A stretch of DNA of 64,000 bases from Acanthosepion esculentum. Lineage: Eukaryota; Mollusca; Cephalopoda; Sepiida; Sepiidae. Below are positions 1 through 13,465 of this stretch, piece after piece. The first letter of the stretch is position 1. Every line of letters begins with the position of its first letter. Location of the stretch: contig OZ038482.1 of NCBI GenBank assembly GCA_964036315.1, forward strand, positions 14,203,434 to 14,267,433, read 5' to 3'. The notes under the pieces are model-generated. The model had not been told where the DNA came from and did no database searches. It was given only the letters and a program-made list of their open reading frames with translations. Position numbers and translations under genes: made by a program.

Positions 1-1741
1 TTCAATGTGATGGTTGACTTTAGTGTTTACTGTCTAAGTCACTTACTCTAGGTTCATTTGATAGCTTATCACAATGTTTTCAATGTGATGGTTGACTTTA
101 GTGTTTACTGTCTAAGTCTCTTACTCTAGGTTCATTTGATAGCTTATCTCAATGTTTTTGATGTGATGGTTGATGTTAGTGATTGCTGTCTAAGTCTCTT
201 ACTCTAGGTTCATTTCATCGCTTATCTCAATGTTTACAATGTTTTGGTTGATTTTAGTGTTTACTGTCTAAGTCTAAGGTTCATTTGATCGCTTATCTCA
301 ATGTTTTTGATGTGATGGTTGACTTTAGGGTTTACTGTCTAAGTCGCTTACTCTAGGTTCATTTGGTAGCTTATCTCAATGTTTTCAATGTTTTGGTTGT
401 CTTTAGTGTTTACTGTCTAAGTCTTATTACTCTAGGTTCATTTTATCGCTTATCTCAATGTTTACAATGCGATGGTTGATTTTAGTGTTTACTGTCTAAG
501 TCTAAGGTTCATTTGAACGCTTATCTCAATGTTTTCAATGCGATGGTTGACTTTAGTGTTTACTGTCTAAGTCACTTACTCTAGGTCCATTTGATAGCTT
601 ATCTCAATGTTTTCATTGTTTTGGTTGACTTTAGTGTTTACTGTCTAAGTCTCTTACTCTAGGTTCATTTGATCGCTTATCTCAATGTTTTCAATGCGAT
701 GGTTGACTTTAGTGTTTACTGTCTAAGTCACTTACTCTAGGTTCATTTGATAGCTTATCACAATGTTTTCAATGTGATGGTTGACTTTAGTGTTTACTGT
801 CTAAGTCTCTTACTCTAGGTTCATTTGATAGCTTATCTCAATGTTTTTGATGTGATGGTTGATGTTAGTGATTACTGTCTAAGTCTCTTACTCTAGGTTC
901 ATTTCATCGCTTATCTCAATGTTTTCAATGTGATGATTGACTTTAGTGTTTACTGTCTAAGTCTCTTACTCTAGGTTCATTTGATAGCTTATCTCAATGT
1001 TTTCAATGTGATGGTTGACTTTAGTGTTTACTGTCTAAGTCACTTACTCTAGGTTCATTTGATAGCTTATCACAATGTTTTCAATGTGATGGTTGACTTT
1101 AGTGTTTACTGTCTAAGTCTCTTACTCTAGGTTCATTTGATAGCTTATCTCAATGTTTTTGATGTGATGGTTGATGTTAGTGATTACTGTCTAAGTCTCT
1201 TACTCTAGGTTCATTTCATCGCTTATCTCAATGTTTACAATGTTTTGGTTGATTTTAGTGTTTACTGTCTAAGTCTAAGGTTCATTTGATCGCTTATCTC
1301 AATGTTTTTGATGTGATGGTTGACTTTAGGGTTTACTGTCTAAGTCGCTTACTCTAGGTTCATTTGGTAGCTTATCTCAATGTTTTCAATGTTTTGGTTG
1401 TCTTTAGTGTTTACTGTCTAAGTCTTATTACTCTAGGTTCATTTTATCGCTTATCTCAATGTTTACAATGCGATGGTTGATTTTAGTGTTTACTGTCTAA
1501 GTCTAAGGTTCATTTGAACGCTTATCTCAATGTTTTCAATGCGATGGTTGACTTTAGTGTTTACTGTCTAAGTCACTTACTCTAGGTCCATTTGATAGCT
1601 TATCTCAATGTTTTCATTGTTTTGGTTGACTTTAGTGTTTACTGTCTAAGTCTCTTACTCTAGGTTCATTTGATCGCTTATCTCAATGTTTTCAATGCGA
1701 TGGTTGACTTTAGTGTTTACTGTCTAAGTCACTTACTCTAG
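1..1741. repeat. 1,001-bp higher-order repeat inside the satellite
   Basis: The ordered series of variant monomers from 1 to about 740 reappears from 1002 to about 1741 at an offset of 1,001 bp, including private variants such as GACTTTAGGGTTTACT, the 71-bp units and AGTCTTATTACTC. Partial later copies of the same ordered series lie near 3370-3920 and 4680-5190. This is a higher-order repeat produced by amplification of multi-monomer blocks, not just single monomers. Confidence 0.85.
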
Positions 1742-4700
1742 GTCCATTTGATAGTTAATCTCAATGTTTTCATTGTTTTGGTTGACTTTAGTGTTTACTG
1801 TCTAAGTCTCTTACTCTAGGTTCATTTGATCGCTTATCTCAATGTTTCAATGTGATGGTTGACTTTAGTATTTACTGTCTAAGTCACTTACTCTAGGTTC
1901 ATTTGATAGCTTATCTCAATGTTTTCAATGAGATGGTTGACTTTAGTGTTTACTGTCTAAGTCTCTTACTCTACGTTCATTTGATCGCTTATCTCAATGT
2001 TTTCAATGTGATGGTTGACTTGAGTGTTTACTGTCTAAGTCTCTTACTCTAGGTTCATTTGATCGCTTATCTCAATGTTTTCGATGGGATGGTTGACGTT
2101 AATGATTACTGTCTAAGTCTATTACTCTAGGTTCATTTGATCGCTTATCTCAATGTTTACAATGTTTTAGTTGATTTTAGTGTTTACTGTCTAAGTCTAA
2201 GGTTCATTTGATCGCTTATCTCAATGTTTTCAATGTGATGGTTGACTTTAGTGTTTACTGTCTAAGTCTCTTACTCTAGGTTCATTTGATCGCTTATCTC
2301 AATGTTTTCAATGTGATGGTTGACTTTAGTGTTACTGTCTCACTTACTCTAGGTTCATTTGATAGCTTATCTCAATGTTTTCAATGTGATGGTTGACTTT
2401 AGTGTTTACTGTCTAAGTCTCTTACTCTAGGTTCATTTGATAGCTTATCTCAATGTTTTCAATGTGATGGTTGACTTTAGTATTTACTGTCTAAGTCTCT
2501 TACTCTAGGTTCATTTGATCGCTTATCTCAATGTTTTCAATTTGATGATTGACTTTAGTGTTTACTGTCTAAGTCTCTTACTCTAGGTTCATTTGATAGC
2601 TTATCTCAATGTTTTCAATGTGATGGTTGACTTTAGTGTTTACTGTCTAAGTCTCTTACTCTAGGTTCATTTGATCGCTTATCTCAATGTTTTCAATGTG
2701 ATGGTTGACTTTAGTGTTTACTGTCTAAGTCACTTACTCTAGGTTCATTTGATAGCTTATCTCAATGTTTTCATTGTTTTGGTTGACTTTAGTGTTTACT
2801 GTCTAAGTCTCTTACTCTTGGTTCATTTGATCGCTTATCTCAATGTTTTCAATGTGATGGTTGACTGTAGTGTTTACTGTCTAAGTCACTTACTCTAGGT
2901 TCATTTGGTAGCTTATCACAATGTTTTCAATGTGATGGTTGACTTTAGTGTTTACTGTCTAAGTCTCTTACTCTAGGTTCATTTGATAGCTTATCTCAAT
3001 GTTTTCAATGTGATGGTTGACTTTAGTGTTTACTGTCTAAGTCTCTTACTCTAGGTTCATTTGATCGCTTATCTCAATGTTTTCAATGTGATGATTGACT
3101 TTAGTGTTTACTGTCTAAGTCTCTTACTCTAGGTTCATTTGATAGCTTATCTCAATGTTTTCAATGTGATGGTTGACTTTAGTGTTTACTGTCTAAGTCA
3201 CTTACTCTAGGTTCATTTGATAGCTTATCACAATGTTTTCAATGTGATGGTTGACTTTAGTGTTTACTGTCTAAGTCTCTTACTCTAGGTTCATTTGATA
3301 GCTTATCTCAATGTTTTCAATGTGATGGTTGACTTTAGTGTTTACTGTCTAAGTCTCTTACTCTAGGTTCATTTGATAGCTTATCTCAATGTTTTTGATG
3401 TGATGGTTGATGTTAGTGATTACTGTCTAAGTCTCTTACTCTAGGTTCATTTCATCGCTTATCTCAATGTTTACAATGTTTTGGTTGATTTTAGTGTTTA
3501 CTGTCTAAGTCTAAGGTTCATTTGATCGCTTATCTCAATGTTTTTGATGTGATGGTTGACTTTAGGGTTTACTGTCTAAGTCGCTTACTCTAGGTTCATT
3601 TGGTAGCTTATCTCAATGTTTTCAATGTTTTGGTTGTCTTTAGTGTTTACTGCCTAAGTCTTATTACTCTAGGTTCATTTTATCGCTTATCTCAATGTTT
3701 ACAATGCGATGGTTGATTTTAGTGTTTACTGTCTAAGTCTAAGGTTCATTTGAACGCTTATCTCAATGTTTTCAATGCGATGGTTGACTTTAGTGTTTAC
3801 TGTCTAAGTCACTTACTCTAGGTCCATTTGATAGCTTATCTCAATGTTTTCATTGTTTTGGTTGACTTTAGTGTTTACTGTCTAAGTCTCTTACTCTAGG
3901 TTCATTTGATCGCTTATCTCAATGTTTTCAATGTGATGGTTGACTTTAGTGTTTACTGTCTAAGTCTCTTACTCTACGTTCATTTGATCGCTTATCTCAA
4001 TGTTTTCAATGTGATGGTTGACTTGAGTGTTTACTGTTTAAGTCTCTTACTCTAGGTTCATTTGATAGCTTATCTCAATGTTTTCGATGGGATGGTTGAC
4101 GTTAATGATTACTGTCTAAGTCTATTACTCTAGGTTCATTTGATCGCTTATCTCAATGTTTACAAAGTTTTGGTTGATTTTAGTGTTTACTGTTTAAGTC
4201 TAAGGTTCATTTGATCGCTTATCTCAATGTTTTCAATGTGATGGTTGACTTTAGTGTTTACTGTCTAAGTCTCTTACTCTAGGTTCATTTGATCGCTTAT
4301 CTCAATGTTTTCAATGTGATGGTTGACTTTAGTGTTTACTGTCTAAGTCACTTACTCTAGGTTCATTTGATAGCTTATCTCAATGCTTTCATTGTTTTGG
4401 TTGACTTTAGTGTTTACTGTCTAAGTCACTTACTCTAGGTTCATTTGATAGCTTATCTCAATGTTTTCATTGTTTTGGTTGACTTTAGTGTTTACTGTCT
4501 AAGTCTCTTACTCTAGGTTCATTTGATCGCTTATCTCAATGTTTTCAATGTGATGGTTGACTTTAGTGTTTACTGTCTAAGTCACTTACTCTAGGTTCAT
4601 TTGATAGCTTATCTCAATGTTTTCATTGTTTTGGTTGACTTTAGTGTTTACTGTCTAAGTCTCTTACTCTAGGTTCATTTGATAGCTTATCTCAATGTTT

Positions 4701-6129
4701 TTGATGTGATGGTTGATGTTAGTGATTACTGTCTAAGTCTCTTATTCTAGGTTCATTTCATCGCTTATCTCAATGTTTACAATGTTTTGGTTGATTTTAG
4801 TGTTTACTGTCTAAGTCTAAGGTTCATTTGATCGCTTATCTCAATGTTTTTGATGTGATGGTTGACTTTAGTGTTTACTGTCTAAGTCGCTTACTCTAGG
4901 TTCAATTGGTAGCTTATCTCAATGTTTTCAATGTTTTGGTTGTCTTTAGTGTTTACTGTCTAAGTATTATTACTCTAGGTTCATTTTATCGCTTATCTCA
5001 ATGTTTACAATGCGATGGTTGATTTTAGTGTTTACTGTCTAAGTCTAATGTTCATTTGAACGCTTATCTCAATGTTTTCAATGCGATGGTTGACTTTAGT
5101 GTTTACTGTCTAAGTCACTTACTCTAGGTCCATTTGATAGCTTATCTCAATGTTTTCATTGTTTTGGTTGACTTTAGTATTTACTGTCTAAGTCTCTTAC
5201 TCTAGGTTCATTTGATCGCTTATCTCAATGTTTTCAATTTGATGATTGACTTTAGTGTTTACTGTCTAATTCTCTTACTCTAGGTTTATTTGATCGCTTA
5301 TCTCAATGTTTTCAATGCGATGGTTGACTTTAGTGTTTACTGTCTAAGTCACTTACTCTAGGTTCATTTGATAGCTTATCTCAATGTTTTCATTGTTTTG
5401 GTTGACTTTAGTGTTTACTGTCTAAGTCTCTTACTCTTGGTTCATTTGATCGCTTATCTCAATGTTTTCAATGTGATGGTTGACTTTAGTGTTTACTGTC
5501 TAAGTCACTTACTCTAGGTTCATTTGGTAGCTTATCACAATGTTTTCAATGTGATGGTTGACTTTAGTGTTTACTGTCTAAGTCTCTTACTCTAGGTTCA
5601 TTTGATAGCTTATCTCAATGTTTTCAATGTGATGGTTGACTTTAGTGTTTACTGTCTAAGTCTTTTACTCTAGGTTCATTTGATCGCTTATCTCAATGTT
5701 TTCAATGTGATGATTGACTTTAGTGTTTACTGTCTAAGTCTCTTACTCTAGGTTCATTTGATAGCTTATCTCAACGTTTTCAATGTGATGGTTGACTTTA
5801 GTGTTTACTGTCTCTTATTCTAGGTTCATTTGATAGCTTATCTCAATGTTTTTGATGTGATAGTTGATGTTAGTGATTACTGTCTAAGTCTCTTACTCTA
5901 GGTTCATTTCATCGCTTATCTCAATGTTTACAATGTTTTGGTTGATTTTAGTGTTTACTGTCTAAGTCTAAGGTTCATTTGATCGCTTATCTCAATGTTT
6001 TCAATGCGATGGTTGACTTTAGTGTTTACTGTCTAAGTCTCTTACTCTAGGTTCATTTGATCGCTTATCTCAATGTTTTCAATGTGATGGTTGACTTTAG
6101 TGTTTTCTGTCTAAGTCTCTTACTCTAGG

Positions 6130-8191
6130 TTCATTTGATCGCTTATCTCAATGTTTTCATTGTTTTGGTTGACTTTAGTGTTTACTGTCTAAGTCTCTTA
6201 CTCTAGGTTCATTTGATAGCTTATCTCAATGTTTTCAATGTGATGGTTGACTTTAGTGTTTACTGTCTAAGTCTCTTACTCTACGTTCATTTGATCGCTT
6301 ATCTCAATGTTTTCAATGTGATGGTTGACTTGAGTGTTTACTGTTTAAGTCTCTTACTCTAGGTTCATTTGATAGCTTATCACAATGTTTTCGATGGGAT
6401 GGTTGACGTTAGTGATTACTGTCTAAGTCTATTACTCTAGGTTCATTTGATCACTTATCTCAATGTTTACAATGTTTTGGTTGATTTTAGTGTTTACTGT
6501 CTAAGTCTAAGGTTCATTTGATCGCTTATCTCAATGTTTTCAATGCGATGGTTGACTTTAGTGTTTACTGTCTAAGTCTCTTACTCTAGGTTCATTTGAT
6601 CGCTTATCTCAATGTTTTCAATGTGATGGTTGACTTTAGTGTTTTCTGTCTAAGTCTCTTACTCTAGGTTCATTTGATCGCTTATCTCAATGTTTTCATT
6701 GTTTTGGTTGACTTTAGTGTTTACTGTCTAAGTCTCTTACTCTAGGTTCATTTGATAGCTTATCTCAATGTTTTCAATGTGATGGTTGACTTTAGTGTTT
6801 ACTGTCTAAGTCACTTACTCTAGGTTCATTTGATAGCTTATCTCAATGTTTTCATTGTTTTGGTTGACTTTAGCGTTTACTGTCTAAGTCTCTTACTCTA
6901 GGTTCATTTGATCGCTTATCTCAATGTTTTCAATGTTTTGGTTGATTTTAGTGTTTACTGTCTAAGTCTAAGGTTCATTTGATCGCTTATCTCAATGTTT
7001 TCAATGCGATGGTTGACTTTAGTTTTTACTTTCTAAGGCACTTACTCTAGGTTCATTTGATCGCTTATCTCAATGTTTTCAATGTGATGGTTGACTTTAG
7101 TGTTTACTGTCTAAGACTCTTACTCTAGGTTCATTTTATAGCTTATCTCAATGTTTTCAATGTGATGGTTGACTTTAGTGTTTACTGTCTAAGTCTCTTA
7201 CTCTAGGTTCATTTGATCGCTTATCTCAATGTTTTCAATGTGATGGTTGACTTGAGTGTTTACTGTTTAAGTCTCTTACTCTAGGTTCATTTGATAGCTT
7301 ATCTCAATGTTTTCATTGTTTTGGTTGACTTTAGTGTTTACTGTCTAAGTCTCTTACTCTAGGTTCATTTGATAGCTTATCTCAATGTTTTCAATGTGAT
7401 GGTTGACTTTAGTGTTTACTGTCTAAGTCTCTTACTCTACGTTCATTTGATCGCTTATCTCAATGTTTTCAATGTGATGGTTGACTTGAGTGTTTACTGT
7501 TTAAGTCTCTTACTCTAGGTTCATTTGATAGCTTATCACAATGTTTTCGATGGGATGGTTGACGTTAGTGATTACTGTCTAAGTCTATTACTCTAGGTTC
7601 ATTTGATCACTTATCTCAATGTTTACAATGTTTTGGTTGATTTTAGTGTTTACTGTCTAAGTCTAAGGTTCATTTGATCGCTTATCTCAATGTTTTCAAT
7701 GCGATGGTTGACTTTAGTGTTTACTGTCTAAGTCTCTTACTCTAGGTTCATTTGATCGCTTATCTCAATGTTTTCAATGTGATGGTTGACTTTAGTGTTT
7801 TCTGTCTAAGTCTCTTACTCTAGGTTCATTTGATCGCTTATCTCAATGTTTTCATTGTTTTGGTTGACTTTAGTGTTTACTGTCTAAGTCTCTTACTCTA
7901 GGTTCATTTGATAGCTTATCTCAATGTTTTCAATGTGATGGTTGACTTTAGTGTTTACTGTCTAAGTCACTTACTCTAGGTTCATTTGATAGCTTATCTC
8001 AATGTTTTCATTGTTTTGGTTGACTTTAGCGTTTACTGTCTAAGTCTCTTACTCTAGGTTCATTTGATCGCTTATCTCAATGTTTTCAATGTTTTGGTTG
8101 ATTTTAGTGTTTACTGTCTAAGTCTAAGGTTCATTTGATCGCTTATCTCAATGTTTTCAATGCGATGGTTGACTTTAGTTTTTACTTTCTA
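6130..8191. repeat. 1,156-bp higher-order repeat inside the satellite
   Basis: About 905 bp (6130-7035) recurs at 7286-8191, offset 1,156 bp. Marker variants agree in both copies: CTCTACGTTC at 6281 and 7437, TTTAGCGTTTAC at 6871 and 8027, and AGTTTTTACTTTCTAAG at 7021 and 8177. A shorter 539-bp offset (marker TGTTTTCTGT at 6101 and 6640) is nested beside it, so several amplification steps of different length are superimposed. Confidence 0.8.
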
Positions 8192-11100
8192 AGTCTCTTA
8201 CTCTAGGTTCATTTGATCGCTTATCTCAATGTTTTCAATGTGATGGTTGACTTGAGTGTTTACTGTTTAAGTCTCTTACTCTAGGTTCATTTGATAGCTT
8301 ATCTCAATGTTTTCATTGTTTTGGTTGACTTTAGTGTTTACTGTCTAAGTCTCTTACTCTAGGTTCATTTGATAGCTTATCTCAATGTTTTCAATGTGAT
8401 GGTTGACTTTAGTGTTTACTGTCTAAGTCTCTTACTCTAGGTTCATTTGATCGCTTATCTCAATGTTTTCAATGTGATGGTTGACTTTAGTGTTTACTGT
8501 CTAAGTCACTTACTCTAGGTTCATTTGATAGCTTATCTCAATGTTTTCAATGTGATGGTTGACTTTAGTATTTACTGTCTAAGTCTCTTACTCTAGGTTC
8601 ATTTGATCGCTTATCTCAATGTTTTCAATGTGATGGTTGACTTTAGTGTTTACTGTCTAAGTCTCTTACTCTAGGTTCATTTGATAGCTTATCTCAATGT
8701 TTTCGATGGGATGGTTGACGTTAGTGATTACTGTCTAAGTCTATTACTCTAGGTTCATTTGATCGCTTATCTCAATGTTTACAATGTTTTGGTTGATTTT
8801 AGTGTTTACTGTCTAAGTCTAAGGTTCATTTGATCGCTTATCTCAATGTTTTCAATGCGATGGTTGACTTTAGTGTTTACTGTCTAAGTCACTTACTCTA
8901 GGTTCATTTGATAGCTTATCTCAATGTTTTCATTGTTTTGGTTGACTTTAGTGTTTACTGTCTAAGTCTCTTACTCTAGGTTCATTTGATCGCTTATCTC
9001 AATGTTTTCAATGTGATGTTTGACTTTAGTGTTTACTGTCTAAGTCACTTACTCTAGGTTCATTTGATAGCTTATCTCAATGTTTTCAATGTGATGGCTG
9101 ACTTTAGTGTTTACTGTCTAAGTCTCTTACTCTAGGTTCATTTGATAGCTTATCTCAATGTTTTCAATGTGATGGTTGACTTTAGTGTTTACTGTCTAAG
9201 TCGCTTACTCTAGGTTCATTTGGTAGCTTATCTCAATGTTTTCAATGTTTTGGTTGTCTTTAGTGTTTACTGTCTAAGTCTTAATTACTCTAGGTTCATT
9301 TTATCGCTTATCTCAATGTTTCCAATGCGATGGTTGATTTTAGTGTTTACTGTCGAAGTCTAAGGTTCATTTGATCGCTTATCTCAATGTTTTCAATGAG
9401 ATGGTTGACTTTAGTGTTTACTGTCTAAGTCAATTACTCTAGGTTCATTTGATAGCTTATCTCAATGTTTTCATTGTTTTGGTTGACTTTAGTGTTTACT
9501 GTCTAAGTCTCTTACTCTAGGTTCATTTGATCGCTTATCTCAATGTTTTCAATGTGATGGTTGACTTTAGTGTTTACTGTCTAAGTCACTTACTCTAGGT
9601 TCATTTGATAGCTTATCTCAATGTTTTCAATGAGATGGTTGACTTTAGTGTTTACTGTCTAAGTCTCTTCCTCTACGTTCATTTGATCGCTTATCTCAAT
9701 GTTTTCAATGTGATGGTTGACTTGAGTGTTTACTGTTTAAGTCTCTTACTCTAGGTTCATTTGATAGCTTATCTCAATGTTTTCGATGGGATGGTTGACG
9801 TTAATGATTACTGTCTAAGTCTATTACTCTAGGTTCATTTGATCGCTTATCTCAATGTTTACAATGTTTTGGTTGATTTTAGTGTTTACTGTCTAAGTCT
9901 AAGGTTCATTTGATCGCTTATCTCAATGTTTTCAATGTGATGGTTGATTTTAGTTTTTACTGTCTAAGTCTCTTACTCTAGGTTCATTTGATCGCTTATC
10001 TCAATGTTTTCAATGTGATGGTTGAATTGAGTGTTTACTGTTTAAGTCTCTTACTCTAGGTTCATTTGATAGCTTATCTCAATGTTTTCGATGGGATGGT
10101 TGACGTTAATGATTACTGTCTAAGTCTATTACTCTAGGTTCATTTGATCGCTTATCTCAATGTTTACAATGTTTTGGTTGATTTTAGTGTTTACTGTCTA
10201 AGCCTAAGGTTCATTTGATCGCTTATCTCAATGTTTTCAATGTGATGGTTGACTTTAGTGTTTACTGTCTAAGTCTCTTACTCTAGGTTCATTTGATCGC
10301 TTATCTCAATGTTTTCAATGTGATGGTTGACTTTAGTGTTTACTGTCTAAGTCACTTACTCTAGGTTCATTTGATAGCTTATCTCAATGTTTTCATTGTT
10401 TTGGTTGACTTTAGTGTTTACTGTCTAAGTCTCTTACTCTAGGTTCATTTGATCGCTTATCTCAATGTTTTCATTGTTTTGGTTGACTTTAGTGTTTACT
10501 GTCTAAGTCTCTTACTCTAGGTTCATTTGATAGCTTATCTCAATGTTTTCGATGCGATGGTTGACGTTAATGATTACTGTCTAAGTCTATTACTCTAGGT
10601 TCATTTGATCGCTTATCTCAATGTTTACAATGTTTTGGTTGATTTTAGTGTTTACTGTCTAAGTCTAAGGTTCATTTGATCGCTTATCTCAATGTTTTCA
10701 ATGTGATGGTTGACTTTAGTGTTTACTGTCTAAGTCTCTTACTCTAGGTTCATTTGATCGCTTATCTCAATGTTTTCAATGTGATTGTTGACTTTAGTGT
10801 TTACTGTCTAAGTCACTTACTCTAGGTTCATTTGATAGCTTATCTCAATGTTTTCATTGTTTTGGTTGACTTTAGTGTTTACTGTCTAAGTCTCTTACTC
10901 TAGGTTCATTTGATCGCTTATCTCAATGTCTTCATTGTTTTGGTTGACTAGTGTTTACTGTCTAAGTCTCTTACTCTAGGTTCATTTGATCGCTTATCTC
11001 AATGTTTTCAATGCGATGGTTGACTTTAGTGTTTACTGTCTAAGTCTCTTACTCTAGGTTCATTTGATCGCTTATCTCAATGTTTTCAATGTGATGGTTG

Positions 11101-11949
11101 ACTTTAGTGTTTACTGTCTAAGTCACTTACTCTAGGTTCATTTGATAGCTTATCTCAATGTTTTCAATGTGATGGTTGACTTTAGTGTTTACTGTCTAAG
11201 TCTCTTACTCTAGGTTCATTTGATAGCTTATCTCAATGTTTTCAATGTGATGGTTGACTTTAGTGTTTACTGTCTAAGTGTCTTACTCTAGGTTCATTTG
11301 ATAGCTTATCTCAATGTTTTCAATGTGATGGTTGCCTTTAGTGTTTACTGTCTAAGTCTCTTAATCTAGGTTCATTTGATAGCTTATCTCAATGTTTTCA
11401 ATGTGATGGTTGACTTTAGTGTTTACTGCCTAAGACTCTTACTCTAGGTTCATTTGATAGCTTATCTCAATGTTTTCAATGTTTTGGTTGACTTTAGTGT
11501 TTACTGTCTAAGTCTCTTACTCTAGGTTCATTTGATAGCTTATCTCAATATTGTCAATGCGATGGTTGACTCTGGTGCTTATTGCGTGAGTCTCCTACTC
11601 TAGGTTTATTTGATAGCTTATCTCAATGTTATCAATGTGATCGTCTACTTTAGTGTTTACTGTCTAATTTTCTTACTCTAGGTTCATTTGATAGCTTATC
11701 TCAATGTTTTCAATGTTATGGTTGACTTTAGTGTTTACTGTCTAAGTCTTTTACTGTAATTTCCATACTGCTTAGAAGTAATGTAGATCTCCTGTTTTTT
11801 TATTTGAAAGCGGTTTGTTGTTTAGTAAACAGCTATGCAACTGAGTTGAAACTGCATTCCACCATATACGAAGTTGGAAAGCAATGAAGAAAATTTGATA
11901 GCTTCCTACAGCTTTAGATATTTTTCAGAAATGTCCTTTTTTAACCAAT

Positions 11950-12358
11950 ATTATTGGTGTATGATGAAATTGGTTTGGTCTTAAAAAATTTTGTGTCATC
12001 TGTGATTGTATCTGATTGTTATGACGCCCAGACACTATTGTCTTGATTGTCGATTAGTTGTCCTACGACTATTGTCTGCAATGGACGTTACTCCAAAGAA
12101 GTGTACGAAAATTGTAACACTGCACTAACACACTGGCAAGCCTTGCCAGTTAACAAATCAAAGTACTATAGACTGGCCCAGAATCTCCCTTGATTTAAAT
12201 CCAATCAAGAATCTGTGGTTAATATGCAAGAAAAGACTTCGTGGAATGGACATACAAAGTACTAACATGTGCACTGGGTCATGTTTCATTGGAAAAATAC
12301 GAAAAGAAGTAAATAGTAAAGGAATTATTCGTTTTGTTTTAATTAATTTGCACAAGGA
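11950..12358 (+). mobile_element. Tc1-like transposon relic, copy 1
   Basis: Degenerate 3' half of a Tc1/mariner-superfamily transposase. Near 12168-12250 the plus strand still reads DWPRISLDLNPIKNLW, matching the WPxxSPDLNPIENLW block that carries the third catalytic acid; the Glu is replaced by Lys here. The terminal stretch TTTTAATTAATTTGCACAAGG (12335-12358) matches the ends of the copy at 54012-54543. The opposite end is not recognisable against the satellite border. Several stops and frameshifts are present; no active protein. Confidence 0.8.
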
Positions 12359-12920
12359 CTTAAATGCTAAGCTCTAGTTAAGTTTGCTGTCATTGCATTA
12401 GGATTAGTTATTTAAATCCATATTTAACGCCACGCACCGATGCAGATATTTTGGAAATTTAGCTTAGGCTGGCACAGGATAACGTAATTGACACCTCTAG
12501 TGAGGATTGAAATTAGAATGTAGGGTTAGAAAGGACAATTTACTAAAAGCAGCCGTCATGAAATCTCTCTTGTGGAAGGAGACGTTGTCTTACGAAAGCT
12601 TTTTGACAAACGAATGCAATCAAATATGGAAAGAATATGCGAAGTTTGAGGAAACTGAAAATGTGTCCATTCGGCAATTTACATTCACTTAATTTTCTTT
12701 CAAAGAAGTTAGAAATTGCTCCAGATATTTTCTACTTTTTAAATACATTTTCATAATTCATAAAATATCAGTGAGTTGAAGTCGGTGCAGGTTTGTATGG
12801 ATTTTTAAAGGAAATTAAATTAATTGCTGAAATGGACTTGGAAAACTTCAGGTTGTACTGATTTGACTTGCAGCAAATCCAAGTAGATTTTATATTGCTC
12901 TCCTGTAATATAACTACCGA

Positions 12921-12921
12921 C

Positions 12922-12999
<78 letters not shown>

Positions 13000-13036
13000 A
13001 TCAGTCTATTCATTATCTGTATATCTCAGTCTATTC

Positions 13037-13077
<41 letters not shown>

Positions 13078-13156
13078 ATATCTATCTATCTATCTATCTC
13101 AGTCTATTCATGTCTCTCTTTCTCTCTATCTCAGTCTGTTCATGTCTCTCTCTCAC

Positions 13157-13204
<48 letters not shown>

Positions 13205-13214
13205 CAGTCTATTC

Positions 13215-13265
<51 letters not shown>

Positions 13266-13276
13266 CATCCGTTTCA

Positions 13277-13309
<33 letters not shown>
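12921..13309. repeat. (CTAT)n microsatellite cluster
   Basis: Long runs of the tetranucleotide CTAT separated by short interruptions of the type CTCAGTCTATTCATTAT. The same interruption recurs in the arrays near 31000, 39700 and 45300, so these arrays share an ancestral interrupted unit. Open frames here encode only Leu-Ser-Ile-Tyr repeats and are not genes. Confidence 0.95.
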
Positions 13310-13311
<2 letters not shown>

Positions 13312-13398
13312 TTGCCTTTGCAAAGCAACACTTATACTCATGCAAATGTGCAACTCAGCAAAACAAATTTATACGGGCATATACTTCAGTTTCCACCG

Positions 13399-13399
<1 letters not shown>

Positions 13400-13462
<63 letters not shown>
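13400..13462. repeat. (AT)n microsatellite
   Basis: Uninterrupted AT dinucleotide run, directly followed by a conserved dispersed sequence at 13463. Confidence 0.97.

Positions 13463-13465
<3 letters not shown>

Larger units (their letters stand above)
1..11758. repeat. 78-bp satellite DNA array (about 150 monomers)
   Basis: Head-to-tail tandem array. The usual monomer is 78 bp: the segment GGTTGACTTTAGTGTTTACT recurs at that spacing, followed by GTCTAAGTC, a CTTACTCTAGGTTCATTTGA block and GCTTATCTCAATG. A second class of monomer lacks 7 bp between GTCTAAGTCT and AGGTTC and is 71 bp. Main variable positions are the AATGTGATGG / ATTGTTTTGG / AATGCGATGG segment and the ATAGC / ATCGC dinucleotide. 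Stops occur in every frame, so it is non-coding. The array begins before the window and ends near 11758. Centromeric, pericentromeric or interstitial location cannot be decided from sequence. Confidence 0.97.

Noticed and set aside
1..11758. CRISPR-like array of regularly spaced repeats
   Set aside because: There are no unique spacers: the whole 78-bp unit repeats, and the surrounding elements are eukaryotic.
12507..12692. 61-codon plus-strand frame
   Set aside because: No family resemblance, AT-rich context and no supporting signals.
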